Shown piece by piece: positions 36,001 through 51,000 of a stretch of DNA of 64,000 nt. This stretch comes from Malurus cyaneus samueli. Its lineage: Eukaryota > Chordata > Aves > Passeriformes > Maluridae. The notes beneath the pieces are model-generated. The model had not been told where the DNA came from and did no database searches. It worked only from the letters and a program-made list of their open reading frames with translations. The stretch spans positions 1,313,787 to 1,377,786 of the forward strand of contig VKON01000103.1 of assembly GCA_009741485.1 (NCBI GenBank), given 5' to 3'. The first letter of the stretch is position 1. Each line of letters begins with the position of its first letter. The position numbers and the translations under genes are program-made.

Positions 36001-39000
36001 AATATCACAAAAGAAGTGTCATAGGGAACAGAGTTTGAGAATGAAAGATTTGCTAGGATGCACGGGTAGTGTACCTGAACATGCTTATAGTGATAGTGAG
36101 ACTAATTCCAAACAAATAAATTTGACTCATTAGACAAAATAATATCCTGTGCATCTAAATTCTTTCTAAACAACCAGAACTTCTGCTCATATAAATCTTC
36201 TGCTAACATAATTTCATTGCTTCTCACATTTTTAAATATTGAGATGTAAAAGAAGTAGAAAACATGCAGCCTTTTCAGTTAGTCAAAAGATTTTTGTTTC
36301 AAATCCTCCCAAACATTCAATATAATAACAACAAAATTTTATTTCAAGAGAAAATTCTCACCTGTCTGCCAGGAAGGAGCCCTGAATTGTGGTAGAAGGG
36401 TAGATCCTGAAGAGACTGCCTGAGCAGTACGAGACTCAATAGCAGAGAGAAAATTCATAACTGAAGAAGTTTCCTTAGTGTTACCTCCAGCACTGTGCAT
36501 ACTGGTATCAAATATTCCTGAAAGACCTAGATGATGGTGGAGGGAAATAAAAAAACAAACCACATAATTCAGATGAACTTCAAAGAAGCAAAATCATACA
36601 ACAAGAATATGTTTTCATAACTCACTAAAAAAAAACCCCAACCTATGAAACATTTGCATTGCCAAAGTACATTGATATTTCTGTGTTTAACTTACACAGT
36701 GTTACAACTGTAAACTGGAACTTCAGTACCCATTTTAAAATCTATTATTCAATGTATATCAAACATGATGCCTAAAACAACATTGAGGTACACCAGTAAA
36801 ACACTGCCTTTATCTGAAGATTCACTGTTCTATTTTCACATGAAGTGGTTAAACATTCAGAATTCTTCCTGAAACGTGTTCAACTGTTCTATATCTACTT
36901 TCTCCCCTTTTGGGCAGCTTGTAGCAGTTTGGACACATCTATAGGACTGGCACATGAAGATGGGTTTTGGCTGCATTTCCTGTTTCAACAAACACATTTA
37001 TGTGTTCCCCATATTCTCAGACCTTCCATTAGCAAGGAGCTCAGTGGGAAGCACTGGTGAAATCCAGAGCTGTGAGTAACTGAGACTGTGTCAAGATTGC
37101 AGTTGTGACCCTCCATCATCTGATTGAGGATGGCAGAGCTCAAACACCTCTCTTTGGAAACTGGGTTGCAAAGTGAGAGTGAAGACATGCTCATGGAGAC
37201 AGGATGCCACAGATGTAACTCAGGCTAACCCACTGTTACATTTCAATGAATTTTAACTTTTCCCCAGCACTGTCTCAGTTTCCCCAGCACTTCCAGCTCG
37301 CATCAGTTTTGCTGTCTGCCTTAGTCTGGAGGAGCTGGCAGCATTTCTGCCACTGACTTGGAGGCACACAACATTTGGCCCTTATTCATAAGCCAGATCC
37401 TGAAAAGCTGCATTTTAAAGAATAAGTCCAGCTTTTTCAAAAAACAAGATACCAAGCATAACCTCCCCTTATATTTTCCTTTCTACTTATGACATTTTGA
37501 TAAAAAGCTAACAACTCTTAACTTTCTGATACACACTCAGCTTTTCTAATGGCAGTGGCCACCACTTATATAAGAAACTCCCTTTGATTATAAAATTCAT
37601 TAACTTTAATCTAAATTACAACAGTTGGTTTTTTAATTTTTTTTTCTCTGTAGCTATTTCAGCAGTATTTTCATGATATGGACAATTACCAGCAGGATGT
37701 TGTGTAGTTGAGTATCCAGGAAGCTGATGAGAAGCTGTATATGTCTGTCTGTGAAGATCTGTTTCTGAATGTGATGAATGTCCTCCTCCATAGCTTAAGC
37801 TAAGGAAGAAATTAAACATTATTAACAAAATATACAGCTATAGAAACAAAGAACAATCCTGAAATTCCAACCACAAGCCAAAACATTACAGAAATACAGA
37901 AAAACACAAGCCCAAGATTAGACAGATGTACCTCTGCTTGGATGTTAAGCAGACAAAAAAAAAGTACAATGAAACCTAAAAAGCCAAAGGGTGGGGGGGA
38001 TTTTTTACAAAAATCAAAGCTGATCACAAAAGTGTATAAAGGACTAGGTCAGAAAGATGGAATTCAACTGTAAGAAACAGTCACTGGATATTTTTTTTAC
38101 AATTTACTGGTGTAAATTCTGCTAAGCAGATGACTATGAATACATGCCCACTTAACATTTCAATTTTTAATTCCATTAAAACTTACAGGACCTAGTTTAA
38201 ATCAAAGTCTGGACTGCCTAAGAAGCTGTGGGATCAATTTTTTTTTTTTAAGATTTTGGTACTTTAGCTACAATTTAATGAAACTGACAGTGAAAGCACT
38301 CCCAAGTGACAAATCCATCTTCAGACCTCCTAGCATTAAATGTAAGTTAATGATTCACAGCTTTTATTTAACATTTTTATGTGAGTCATCTAAATTGACA
38401 TGATGTTCTAATCAGGCTTAATGGAAGCAAACTGAAAATATACATTGTCTGGGTCTGTGCAAAACCATCAGTGCAGAAGACAAATCTAAATATCAAGCAA
38501 CCTTAGGAAACTGCCAAAAGCCCTAAAGATTTCCAATTTAAAAAGCATAAAACAGAGGGAGAAGCAAAACAAAATCCCCCAGCTTTCAAGCTTCCACAGA
38601 CTCAGCTCTGTAGAGTACCTGTCAAATGAAAAAAAAATGAAGGCCAGCATGACCAAGTAATCATTTATCTTCTTTTCTTGGCTTTTGGACATTAAGTTTA
38701 TAGGTAGCTGCTACTTACTCCAGTGCACATGTGAGACTGCTTTAAATTCAAAATTCTACTGTAAACAAATGCCAAAACAACCCAAACAACGAAAGCCACA
38801 GCCCTCTCTGCCGCCTGCTGTAAGGGAGACTTCCCTTATCTCTCATCCCCTGGGAAGAGGGGGCAGTCACTCTGCATAAGGGAAAAACTGAACACTCTGT
38901 GCCAGCAATCATGACATCATGGGAAACTTTTATAGAAGACACCAAATAATATAAAAATTGGCAACATCGCTGGATTTGCTTCATTTTCATTAAAGAAAAT

Positions 39001-42000
39001 GATGAGCAGAGCCTCTTAGAGCACTGTGACCCACACACATCATGAACCTGTAGGATCCTGTCTGTGCAGGACTTTCCTGCCTGAGATGCACTATCAGGGG
39101 ATGTATTTTCCACTTCAGCAATGCTCTATAGTCAGCATGCCAGCCTAAAGCACAAGCCTAAAGAATGAACCAAAATCCTTTGAAAAAACAAAGAACCTCA
39201 GCTACTGCTTTTTCGCAGTTGTGCTCATTGTCTAGCACTTTAACAGCAATAATCGCAATTTAGAGAATTGCCAAACCTAAATTCAGAGTCAGCAGATCCC
39301 TGTGCTTATGCTGTAGAAGACAGATTTTTGTGCAGTTCAACACTATGCATCAGCAACTGATTTCTATTATATGCTGACTGAAATCTAACTATTTGCAACA
39401 CTGCTATGGACAATTGGCAGACATGATTGCATGACACTGTATGTTATTTTTTTATTTACAGCATTAAATTTTTTTATTACTTCCAGACCAAAAAAAAAAA
39501 GCAACAATGTTCTTTACATAAAACATTATGCAAGTAATAAATCCAATTGAAATGCAAGTATTTTCACAAGAAACATTGTAAAGTTAAGGTGGTTTGGGAT
39601 TTTTGAACAATCTTGGGAGAAAAACCCCTAAACATAGAACTTCAGAGACATGAAGCTTACTTCAAGTTTTTCAACACATAAAAAAGCAGTACATGAGAAA
39701 ATAAGTCTCTAAACTGAAGCATGGCAGTGGCAACTCATTGCAGGCAAGAATTATCTTCACTGAGACAAATGCTGAGCTTGAGAAAACTTCCTTGCAACAC
39801 TGATAAGTTGTATTTAGGTTTTCTTGCAAGTTTACTTAAAGCATTTATCTGTATAAAAATATGTGGTGCTGACTTCTGCTTCATGCACGTTTTAAAGGCA
39901 AACTCTGAAGTCCTACAGCAGCACAGCTTCCTTTTGCCATTGCCATATTTTCAGACTGAGAGACATTGTGGTGGTGTTTTAGGCAATTGGGTCTACACTT
40001 TGCAGTAAAAAGCCTTCCAGATAAGGCAAGACTCCTCAAAAACTAGTCCAGTATACCAAGCAATATTGCCTCATTCCTCCTCTGAAATTGTAAAAGTCAC
40101 AAGCAAAAAGTAGATGAACTTTAATTAAGCACCTGAAAATCTGGAAATGACAAAAGTTGGTGGTGGTGGGGGGTGTTGAGTTTTTCCTTTGTTTTAGTTT
40201 AAATTTCTGCTTATTCTGGTTGTTTTGTGAGAATTGTCATTCATTTCCCCCCCCCTCTTCACTCTACAATAAACACCATTTTTTGTAAAGGGCAGGTACA
40301 ATACATGCAAATACCACCAAGACAGACTAACATGCAAGCCTGTAGACCACAGGCACAATGCTCTGGAAGATAAAAGAGACAAAAGTAACTTGTAAAACAA
40401 ACTTGGACAAAGATTTGTAACAAGGAAAGAGCTGGAATTAGCGCAGAGATACAAAATAACCTCCAGATTTCAGAACTCAGAAACATTGTTAATTACCAGA
40501 ACCTCAAAATTGGAGTAATGATGGGCATCTCAAGAACATTCTAAGTTTATGACGGCTTTTTTTTTTTTTTAAACACAAACTCTCAGCTCATAGTTAATGC
40601 AACCGCAACCTCAAAAATGAATCTGTCTTTCAATAAAAAACACTGTATTTATTTGAACAGTTAATTGTTTATTGTATAATTACTGGTTGCTGGAATGTAG
40701 ATTCTTATCTCAAAAAGCCTTGCATATATGCTTTCAGTTTACATACGCTTATCCTAAACAAGCACAGCAAGCTGAGAGATTAGTGCCTTAGGGTTTCTTT
40801 TTATAAAATTTAACTTTTAAACAGATGAACTTACACGGCATGTAATTCACATATCAAAATTACATCCAGCATGGCAAATAACCTTATGGCTACTGAGCCC
40901 TTTGTGCTCTTGTGAAGTTTGCCAAACTTGCACGAGTTCTTGCTTGCAATGAAATGTTAGATTAGTTACTGAGGAGACATTCATATTGTTGTTATTATTA
41001 TTTGCTATGCATTTGGCCCTTATCACTGATTATCACAGCGATTTCCCACTTTCACTGTCTTAGGGAACCACACAATGGAGTGATTACTGCTAGGAAATAT
41101 TAATTTGAGACACAAACTTGGAAAACAGATCCCCCTGAAGTATTTTTCATTGAAAAGATAAATTTAATTCTAGTGTAATATTTAAGAGATGTCCAATAAA
41201 GAGTTATCATAATAATGCAATAAAAAATACATATGACAATGGAAGTGAAATGACTTAAGCATGAATCTAATTTTTTTCAGCTACATCAGTTGGGCTAATA
41301 GAAGGCTTTTACTTCTCCAGCAAAATTTCTGGAAGAAAACTGTACAGTCATTGCACTTCATTGTTACGAAAATATTTCAACTTTGATTTACAACTCCTTT
41401 TTGTTAGCCCAGATTAATTCTTTCAGGAATCGACCCTTCACACATCTGTTTGTATTGCTATTCTCACGATCCATTATTTTCAAAGCATATTTCAATCCAA
41501 TAGTTTCATATGAATTCAGGTCTCCATCTGCAAAAGGTTATCGAGTCCCACTGCACTCACCACACTCCTTACTTGCCAACACATTTATCAGATTTAAGCT
41601 TTACACAAGTGAGGGGATGTATTTCTCAACTTTAAACTCAGATGGAAGTGTCATTTTTACATGGATACAAAATTTAGCTTCAATAAACAATGGACATACA
41701 AGTAGGTATTTTTATTTCTTATGCTTTCTTCAAATAACCTTGCTCTCCTAGGCATCCATACAGCATAAAACACAGAAACAGAAAAAAATCCACTTTACAT
41801 AAGTATCTCTGTCCCCTTTCCATGTAACGATACATCTTTTGTCAAGTATTAAGTTTTTCACCTTTCTACTTCATTTTCTAGGTAAATCTTCATTACAGCT
41901 TAGCAATTTTTTCAAGCTTTTGACTAATTCATTGATTGTTATTTTGCATTTGGTGGTTTTTGGGGGATTGTTTGCGTTGTTTTTAGTTTAGTAACAGCAT

Positions 42001-45000
42001 CATTCAAGTTCTAGGGAAACTCACAATATTTACATGGAATGCACACCAGAACTCTTCAGGAGCAGAGGATACTTCTGGGTGCAATACCTCATTCTTAGGC
42101 ACTTTCTGCCTCTTATATAAAGGAAAATTGCTACAGAAACCTCCACATTAAAACACAGAGCACTTTCAAAGCGTTCAAATGCTGCAGGCTGTGCTCCAAC
42201 TGAAACTGGACACCTACAAGACAAGTAGGGGCACAGGAAACTGCTGACTGCAGGAGATCCAAGGGGTGCTCCCATCACCCTAAAGGGAACTGGGGTCCTG
42301 CACAGGCTGACAAATCTCAGACCAAAACAACCAAGCCCAAAAACCAAAGCCAACAACCCAGCATGCATGCAAGGCATCAGATTTGAGGCAGACCAGGAAA
42401 TTTGATCTCATTATTGTCTGCCTGTTCTGCTTTACTGAAAACAAGAGCTCCTGTGAGATGACATGGCAGAGCCCCCTTCTAATTAAATCACCATAAAGGA
42501 GATTAAAAACAACAGTGATAGCCTCATGCTGGCAAGAAAATACCTTAAAACTCACACTTTGCATTTTATCTTACTTGACATGTATGTGAAATAGGGGAAA
42601 TATCACTCAAGTTTCCCTCTCTATCCCAAAGCTCAAACACTTGGCAAAAGAGTCTCTCTTCAACCAGCTACTTAGCTGTGCAACAGCAAATTCCATCCAG
42701 AGACCAAAAGCAAAGCCATAAAACCAACAAATGCACTTCTAAATATTAAAAATGTCATTCTACATATAAGATACAAAATTTGATATGTAGCTTGCATCTC
42801 TTTTTGTCCACTGTATTTGATTTTAGACACATAAAATGCAGTTCCAGCTTCTATTACTTGCTGGCAAGTACATAGTTAGGATTGATTTAATATTAGAAAC
42901 AACATTTCTTATTTTCCTNGATACATCTTTTGTCAAGTATTAAGTTTTTCACCTTTCTACTTTATTTTCTAGGTAAATCTTCATTACAGCTTAGCAATTT
43001 TTTCAAGCTTTTGACTAATTCATTGATTGTTATTTTGCATTTGGTGGTTTTTGGGGGATTGTTTGCGTTGTTTTTAGTTTAGTAACAGCATCATTCAAGT
43101 TCTAGGGAAACTCACAATATTTACATGGAATGCACACCAGAACTCTTCAGGAGCAGAGGATACTTCTGGGTGCAATACCTCATTCTTAGGCACTTTCTGC
43201 CTCTTATATAAAGGAAAATTGCTACAGAAACCTCCACATTAAAACACAGAGCACTTTCAAAGCGTTCCAATGCTGCAGGCTGTGCTCCAACTGAAACTGG
43301 ACACCTACAAGACAAGTAGGGGCACAGGAAACTGCTGACTGCAGGAGATCCAAGGGGTGCTCCCATCACCCTAAAGGGAACTGGGGTCCTGCACAGGCTG
43401 ACAAATCTCAGACCAAAACAACCAAGCCCAAAAACCAAAGCCAACAACCCAGCATGCATGCAAGGCATCAGATTTGAGGCAGACCAGGAAATTTGATCTC
43501 ATTATTGTCTGCCTGTTCTGCTTTACTGAAAACAAGAGCTCCTGTGAGATGACATGGCAGAGCCCCCTTCTAATTAAATCACCATAAAGGAGATTAAAAA
43601 CAACAGTGATAGCCTCATGCTGGCAAGAAAATACCTTAAAACTCACACTTTGCATTTTATCTTACTTGACATGTATGTGAAATAGGGGAAATATCACTCA
43701 AGTTTCCCTCTCTATCCCAAAGCTCAAACACTTGGCAAAAGAGTCTCTCTTCAACCAGCTACTTAGCTGTGCAACAGCAAATTCCACCCAGAGACCAAAA
43801 GTAAAGCCATAAAACCAACAAATGCACTTCTAAATATTAAAAATGTCATTCTACATATAAGATACAAAATTTGATATGTAGCTTGCATCTCTTTTTGTCC
43901 ACTGTATTTGATTTTAGACACATAAAATGCAGTTCCAGCTTCTATTACTTGCTGGCAAGTACATAGTTAGGATTGATTTAATATTAGAAACAACATTTCT
44001 TATTTTCCTTAAATATTTATCTTTGTTATTTTGCCTTTAATCAAGCATCTCATGGAGAAAGAATGGAGGAGTATTAGTTAAAACATTACTTGAATTTAAC
44101 ACAGATGAAATGGAGGGTAAATGGCCTTTCATCTGCCCATTGTAACAGCAAGAGTTCCCTGTTTGCTACAGTCCAACTAGAATGTAATTCAGCATCCCAG
44201 AGTTATCTCCAGCTCCGAATAAAACCAAAATTTAAAAGCAATGTTGCAGGTAGATACTTTATTTCCAAGCCACAGATATACTGTGGGGACGGGAAAGACA
44301 CTGCAAGCACAAATTTGGGTTGAAGCCTGAAAATGTTGGCAGGTTCAAGAAAAATAGGAAACCAGCCTACTCCCTGCATCTAATTGCCTTGATCCTCTCA
44401 TTAGATTATACAAGACAAGACAAACCTTAACATTATATTTGCACAAAGAGAAAGAATATTTAACAACCAGTTAAACAGAACAGTTGCAGTGCCCATGAGA
44501 CAAAAGATAAAATAATATAGTACTTGAAAAATGAAGTCCACCACTGAAAAATCAAAAAAGAAAATAATCTCTAAAATTGATACCTCAAGGTAAATAATGT
44601 ATTCTTTTAAGAACAGCATACATGTTTAGCATTTGCCTAGCCTGCTCTTTCATTAAAACAAGAAATAGATGCCAATATTTTCAAATATTAATAACACATC
44701 TAATTATCTAATGATATTATTCTTCAAGATAGATGACTTTTGGAAAGGTGGAAAATACAGAATCAGACTCTGGTATTGAGCACAGTAAAGCACAGAAGTG
44801 AAGCATTTTACCAACTGCTCCACTGTTTGTGGGTTATAGCCCATTCTCCCTTTTAATACAATTACTCACTACATATCCAATGCAGGATATATCAAATGCA
44901 TTGCACCAAATGCACCAAAAGCAATCACCCTGCACACTTTGATTAAAAATTAAGCTATAATGTCAATTTACCCTTTCAATTCAAATGCAGAGCCACCAAA

Positions 45001-48000
45001 AGTGTGGCTGAGACTGCCACAATGTGGGCCAAGGATTGCCTGGAGGTACTTGCAAGAGGAAACACTCATTACTTCCTTGCTTTCTAGGAGTAGAGATAAG
45101 GGGCTTCTAAGGAAGGAATATTTATTTATTTATTTAAACTAAGGAATATTTGATATCCCATTTCTTAATAAGCCCTTTATTTTCCATTTATATGGAAGGG
45201 ATGATGCTGAAGTTGAGATTTTCATCACAAAAAAAAGAGGTAAGAAGTGCAAATATATATATGCTGTACACTGACATCTTATGTTGTCAGTACCAAATGT
45301 TTTCATTACCAAATCTGCAAGCACTTTTCAGTTCCATCACCCATGGAATGCTTTGTCCTTCAATCTAGAGAAATGAATAATAACCCACTCAGATTTACAG
45401 CCCTCACCACCGAGTCTCCAACACTCAGTGCTGAAATGAGCCACTTTCTCAAGGTTTGTGAAGTTAACATTCCTCAGAGCTCAGTACACAACACACTGCA
45501 TCACATATCTTGCCATCCACATATCTTGCCATCCTACAGTCAAAAATTCAAGGCCATTAAATGGCTCTGAGCTTCCCAGCATGTCCATATGTCCAACACA
45601 GTGTTTTCCACATCCCACAACACATTACAAGGACTAAGCAGCTCATATGAGCTCCTTTAACTCAGAACATCAGGTTTCCCCATGACTAACACCACTTCTA
45701 TCCCAATTTAGGAGGTGTGCCCAGGAAAGATCTAACATATTAGCAACACAGTTCATCATAAAACACAGCAGCAAAGAGTCCTTTACATTAAAGGACGCAT
45801 CACAGGGTGTTATTATCCAAGTTTATAAGGAAAATTAGCATAGCTCTTGAATTTAGCTCCTATACCTCTTCAAAAGTGCTCTCCTCATCCTAAAACAGGG
45901 TTAAGTTCACACTAATGTAAATTCACAATTTAAAATTTACATCCCCTTTGCAAAGTGGGCCCTGGCTATCATTTCACTTGTCACAAGTCACTATTTAATT
46001 GAAAATACCAGATGAACCCAGTTGCTTGTGAATGCTTCAACTAGAAAATGTGCACTGTTCAAAACTGTATAAATATAGTTACAGCTACATGGCATTTACT
46101 TTGAGATGGGAAAAACTTCACTATATGAAACAAAATCCTTGAATATGCCTCCGACATTGATTTAAGGTTTCCTGATGACCATGCAGATGTCTAAACAAAA
46201 ACAAGTACTTATTGAGATCAAAACAGCATACACGCACAAACTAAAAAATACCCTTTAATTGGTGAAAGAATAATAAAAGGGAATTTTATGGACAGGAAAA
46301 GATGAAAATCCCATCTCTCTCCAGTGGTGCTGACTATCAGTAATCTCCAAGTCACCAGTGCCAGCAACTGAAGGTAGTTAATACATAGTTGTGTTCAGAG
46401 TACTGAGGAGTTGGCTTTCTACAATCACTCTTTGCATAGCAAATGAACAAATGTTCAGATTCAAGAAAAACTTATTAAAAATCCTATTCTTGGCAGAGTT
46501 GGTAGAACATAATGAAATCAGATGAACATAGGGATTGAAGGATTATTCACTGTCTAGCACTGGAATTTTTGACACGAAGATGAGAGAAAGTAAACAGGAT
46601 GTGGTGTGAAACATCAAGTTGCCATATTTCTGAGAGGGATTTCCTGGTCAGGAAAAAGTGCAGCATGAAAGGTGCAGCACAAACTGGTACACTCAGTGTG
46701 GCCCACACCACACAGGCACAGTGACCCTTTAGCACATTTTGGATGTCCAAAAGCTTTCAGAACAACTTGCCAGACATCTGGAAACTCTAGACAAAGGGCT
46801 GGAGCCCTCCAACTCTTCTCACACAACACTGCCAGCTAAAAAAAAAGGGATATCTCCAATGAAATCTAGATGTAGGACTGCCCCAAGTATAATTCCTACA
46901 GGATTATTAAGGAATAAATGTTCCTTACTATCCTGCTATGTAAACACTATTACTCTAAGATAAGGATGCCTAAGGGTGCCTTCTTCCTGCTGAGTATAAT
47001 TGGTTGCACTTTTCCAAGTCCTAAGCAAGCAACACAGGTAGGCATGTAGAAGGGAGATGAAAAACAAGAAAAGCAATATGGGAAAGCAAAAGCTTGTCTA
47101 AACATAGGTAGTTTCTTGCTGAGTTGGTTTGGAATAAGCTTCCAAGCACACAGACATCCAGGAATAAGAGCTGCTTGCCCCTATTTGTTGTAGCCCACCC
47201 TCAGAGAGGTTCTGAGGAGCTCTAATGAATATAAGTGCCCACTTAGCCCCAAGTCTGTCCAGAGCAATGAAACAAAGGAAGCAATGTAACAAGAGGTGAG
47301 AGAACAGCAGAAGCAAATGCAAAAACTATGAAATCGATCCAGTGAGATAAGCAAATCTAGTACTTAATAACCAAGCACTCCGTCCTCTGTGAGGACATTT
47401 ATCTTCGCTTAAAAATTCTAAGAATTTTCTTTTCTCTGCCACTGGCATGGTACAGCATGAAATGTTGAACTCTGCATGCTGCTCAACGTTATTTTTGTCA
47501 CCGTTGAGACTGCTAAAGAAAGTTTTTATAGCAAGACTATTAATGTACTGCCTTTTAACTGGTTTTTGTTTTGGTTTGTCTTTTCTTTGTTTAATGTATG
47601 GAGTAGGCACTCACCATGCAAAATAACTTCTTGACATGCAAATATAACAAACAAAGATATCCATGCAAAATACACCCACTCTCTCAAAGATCTAGTATTG
47701 TTTAGAATTAATACAGTTCAGACATAGGTGCTTTTTTTCCTGACAGCAACACAGGTTTTTCTAAAAACAGCCTCCTTCCTATGACAGTGTTATGCCAGAA
47801 TCAGCAGCAGCTCCAAGATAAAAATAAAAGGTGGGCAAAAGTACAGAAGAAACAAGGTGAAAAGGTTGTTCTCTGTCAGTATAAGGTAAACACAGCTATG
47901 ATTAAAGTTAACAGGCTTAAAGGTAAAACATGCATATAGGACTGAAACACTTCTTGCATAGGTGGTGGAATAAAACCTCACTTTCTTTCAGAAAAACATA

Positions 48001-51000
48001 TTCAGCAACCCGTGTTGAAGTTGTTTGCTCTATGGGAAAGGGCTTACATCTGAAATATCATCACAGGTGATCTCAAGAGAGATCTGGCACCCAGCTAACA
48101 CAGACACTTACCAAGTGCTCCTGGCAGGGAAGCAGGCAGTACAAATTGTGGGATGTTCATCAGTGACATGACAAAACTGAGCCCATCTAAAACCTGTCTG
48201 GGACCACTGGGAAGAAGGCACACAGCTCACTCCTTACAGCTCTGCTCCTGTTCATCCCCAGGTGCCACCTCTGGATTGCAGTTCCACAGCACAGGTATAC
48301 CAGTCCAGCTCTCCAGCTTAAGCCATACACACTTTTGACCAGGATAATTTTCTCATGGATAAACAAACGAGATCAGCTCCCTGTGCAGTTGCACAAACAC
48401 CAGAGCCAAGACAAGGGAAGAGGAAGGGAGCCCCTTTCAGCAGCAGTGGGCTTGAGGTCAGCCATCTCAGGTAACTGCACCCTCAGACTAACTTTCAGCT
48501 CATTCCTCCTGCACACAGTTTTAAATCACCATTTCTCACTACAGCGGAGTGACACAAACTTCTTGAAATCTTTCATGTAAAGCTGGCATTAAATCTTAGA
48601 AAGGTAAGCAGCATGTAATTCCAAACAAGCCTGGCTAGCTCATTTTGAAACCTTGCAAAGATTTTGCAAGATGACCACACACCTGCACCAGGGAAAAGCT
48701 ATGGGACACAGAGCAAGAATGCACTCAGCCTCTGTTCAGTCAATCTTTGACCTTCCCACAGCTGTGATTTCAGTGTGTGCTGAACACAGGTTAAAATAAG
48801 AAAGAGTGAAAAAGAAAAGAAGGCCAAGCTAGCAAGTTCCTGTAAGGTATCTGCACTATATCATGGACTACCTGGCTTTATTTTGCATGTATAAATGTTT
48901 CAGATAAAACTGTGACAGAAAATTTGGTAAGACTTTACAAGTATCCTATCTTTCCATATGTTCGCATAGTTTATTTAATTATTCTGTGCCTTTTAATACA
49001 AAAATTCTAAGCATATTCCCAGATTATGCAGCTTTCCTTCCAGCATTTGAAATACTATGCCATAAGGAACTTTTTGTAGAATATGTGTTTAACAACAAAC
49101 ATTGGTTACACCTCTCAGAACAATTTTATTTGATGAAAGAAAATGTTCTCTGCTTTTCTAAAACACTCCACACTTTGGCAGTTTCTATAGCTATGCAAAA
49201 ATCCATTAGAATTTAAAATTGAGCCTTAACTAAAACACAATTATCATACAGCCGTTACAATAACCATTAGTTTGACAGCTATGCAAAAATGAGTGAAAAA
49301 CCCATCATAACCATTTATCATAAAAGTATAAGCCTCCCATTTATGTAACTTTGCAAATGAACTGTGGCTCTAACTACCTCTTTATCTTAGATTAGCTGTT
49401 ATAAACACAGGCCACACTAGCATAATGTCAGCACTATATGTTTAAAAAAAACACCTTGAATTAAATTATATAAAACCCCATATGCTTGAGTAGGGCAGAG
49501 ATGAATAGAGACCACTAGAAGAAGACTTTTCTTCTAGACTACTAGAAGAAAATCCTTCACTGAATGAAATCCTAGGAGTACCCTCAAGTCACACAAACTC
49601 AACCAGAAACCTCATCCTTTATCACCTGTCTCCATGTCTGTTTCCAAGCAATTGCAATGTCTCTCAAACTACTACACATTCACCTGTTTTATGAATACCA
49701 TATTTTCCTGAGCAAGTAGCAAGTAAGCATGACATACCTTATCTGCTGTTCAACAGTTTGTGACAAAAGGAGGGTTTAAGCACAGAGGTAGTGTTTTTGA
49801 CAGCTACAGTAAAAGGCCAGAAGTGGCAGAGCACCCCTGGAACCATCACACATTCCTTCAAGATGCTCCCAGACTGTGTAAAGGGGGTGGGGGGCAGTGA
49901 ATATGGAGGAGAAGAGCACCCCCTGCTCAGCTCCCTGCTACAGGGCTGACATGGCTGCACTGTCCCAATAAACTCTTCTGCAATTATCACAGTGATCCCA
50001 GTGATTCCCATCAGCTTCCATCCCAATTCACCATCTCCTATTCCATGGGAACAGTTATGTCACAGCAGGCCTGGTAGCAATGTCCTTATAACACTTCACC
50101 ACACATTTCCTTTCAGTTGATAAGAATAGTGCCATTGCACAGACAAAACAGTGCCTGCAAGAAATAAGGAGCAGGATAAAAACCAGATGGCTGAAGTGAA
50201 GCGCAGGAAGACAGGAGCAATGCTTGTAGGGAGGAGAAATCATTTTGATGAGATGAGACTGTGAACATGGCTCTCCACACAAAGAACATAGCCTGCCATG
50301 ATACAGCCTGCGACAGCATAAATATGAAATGAAATTTGAATGAAATATTGTTATCCATATCACCTAAAGGCTCTATTCTTTTCAAGCAAGTACCACATGA
50401 ACATGACACACTTTTTTTAATTTAACATCAGGCTAATGCAGCTTCAGCTGTTTAGATGACTACCTGTCAACCACAATCAAAAACACCATTTTGAAAAATG
50501 TGAAGTGATCTGTAACACAAGTCGAGGGCACGGACAGCATATTCCCTTGCAGTACATCTATACCTTCACAATTGCCTTCCAGGCTGGTGCAAGCCTTGGC
50601 AGTGACAGCAATGACTCTTCCATCCCAATTCCCCATCAACTCCATCCACACAAAGACAAATGTTACCAGTAATAAAGGAACCACAAACACCCAAAGCCAA
50701 AACTCTGCTTATCACTGTGTACAATATAGTCAAATCCTTAAATCTGACCAAAGACAGGGTATACTAACTCTTATTAAAATGACATGAACCCCAAGAACCC
50801 AGTTCAGGAGAATTTCAAGCACAAAATATAATTCATAGTATTTTCCCTGTTATCAGTACAGTTAAAAAAAAAGTTTAAATGCTTCAGCCAACACATTTTA
50901 AACGCATCATTTCTTTATGTGACAAACCATGTTCAGAACCTGGAGATGAACTTCAGAGAACTTGTTTCCTGAAGCATAACATAAATATTGCCATATCATA

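Noticed and set aside
42030..43655. Two pairs of nearly identical open frames (115 and 94 codons) on the minus strand, 1,091 bp apart
   Set aside because: They lie inside the duplicated segment of QSER1 intron 1 and recur only because of it. They match no known protein and have no codon or splice support.
47326..47610. 94-codon minus-strand frame with a basic N-terminus in QSER1 intron 1
   Set aside because: I considered a transposase remnant, but no domain motif or terminal repeats are visible.
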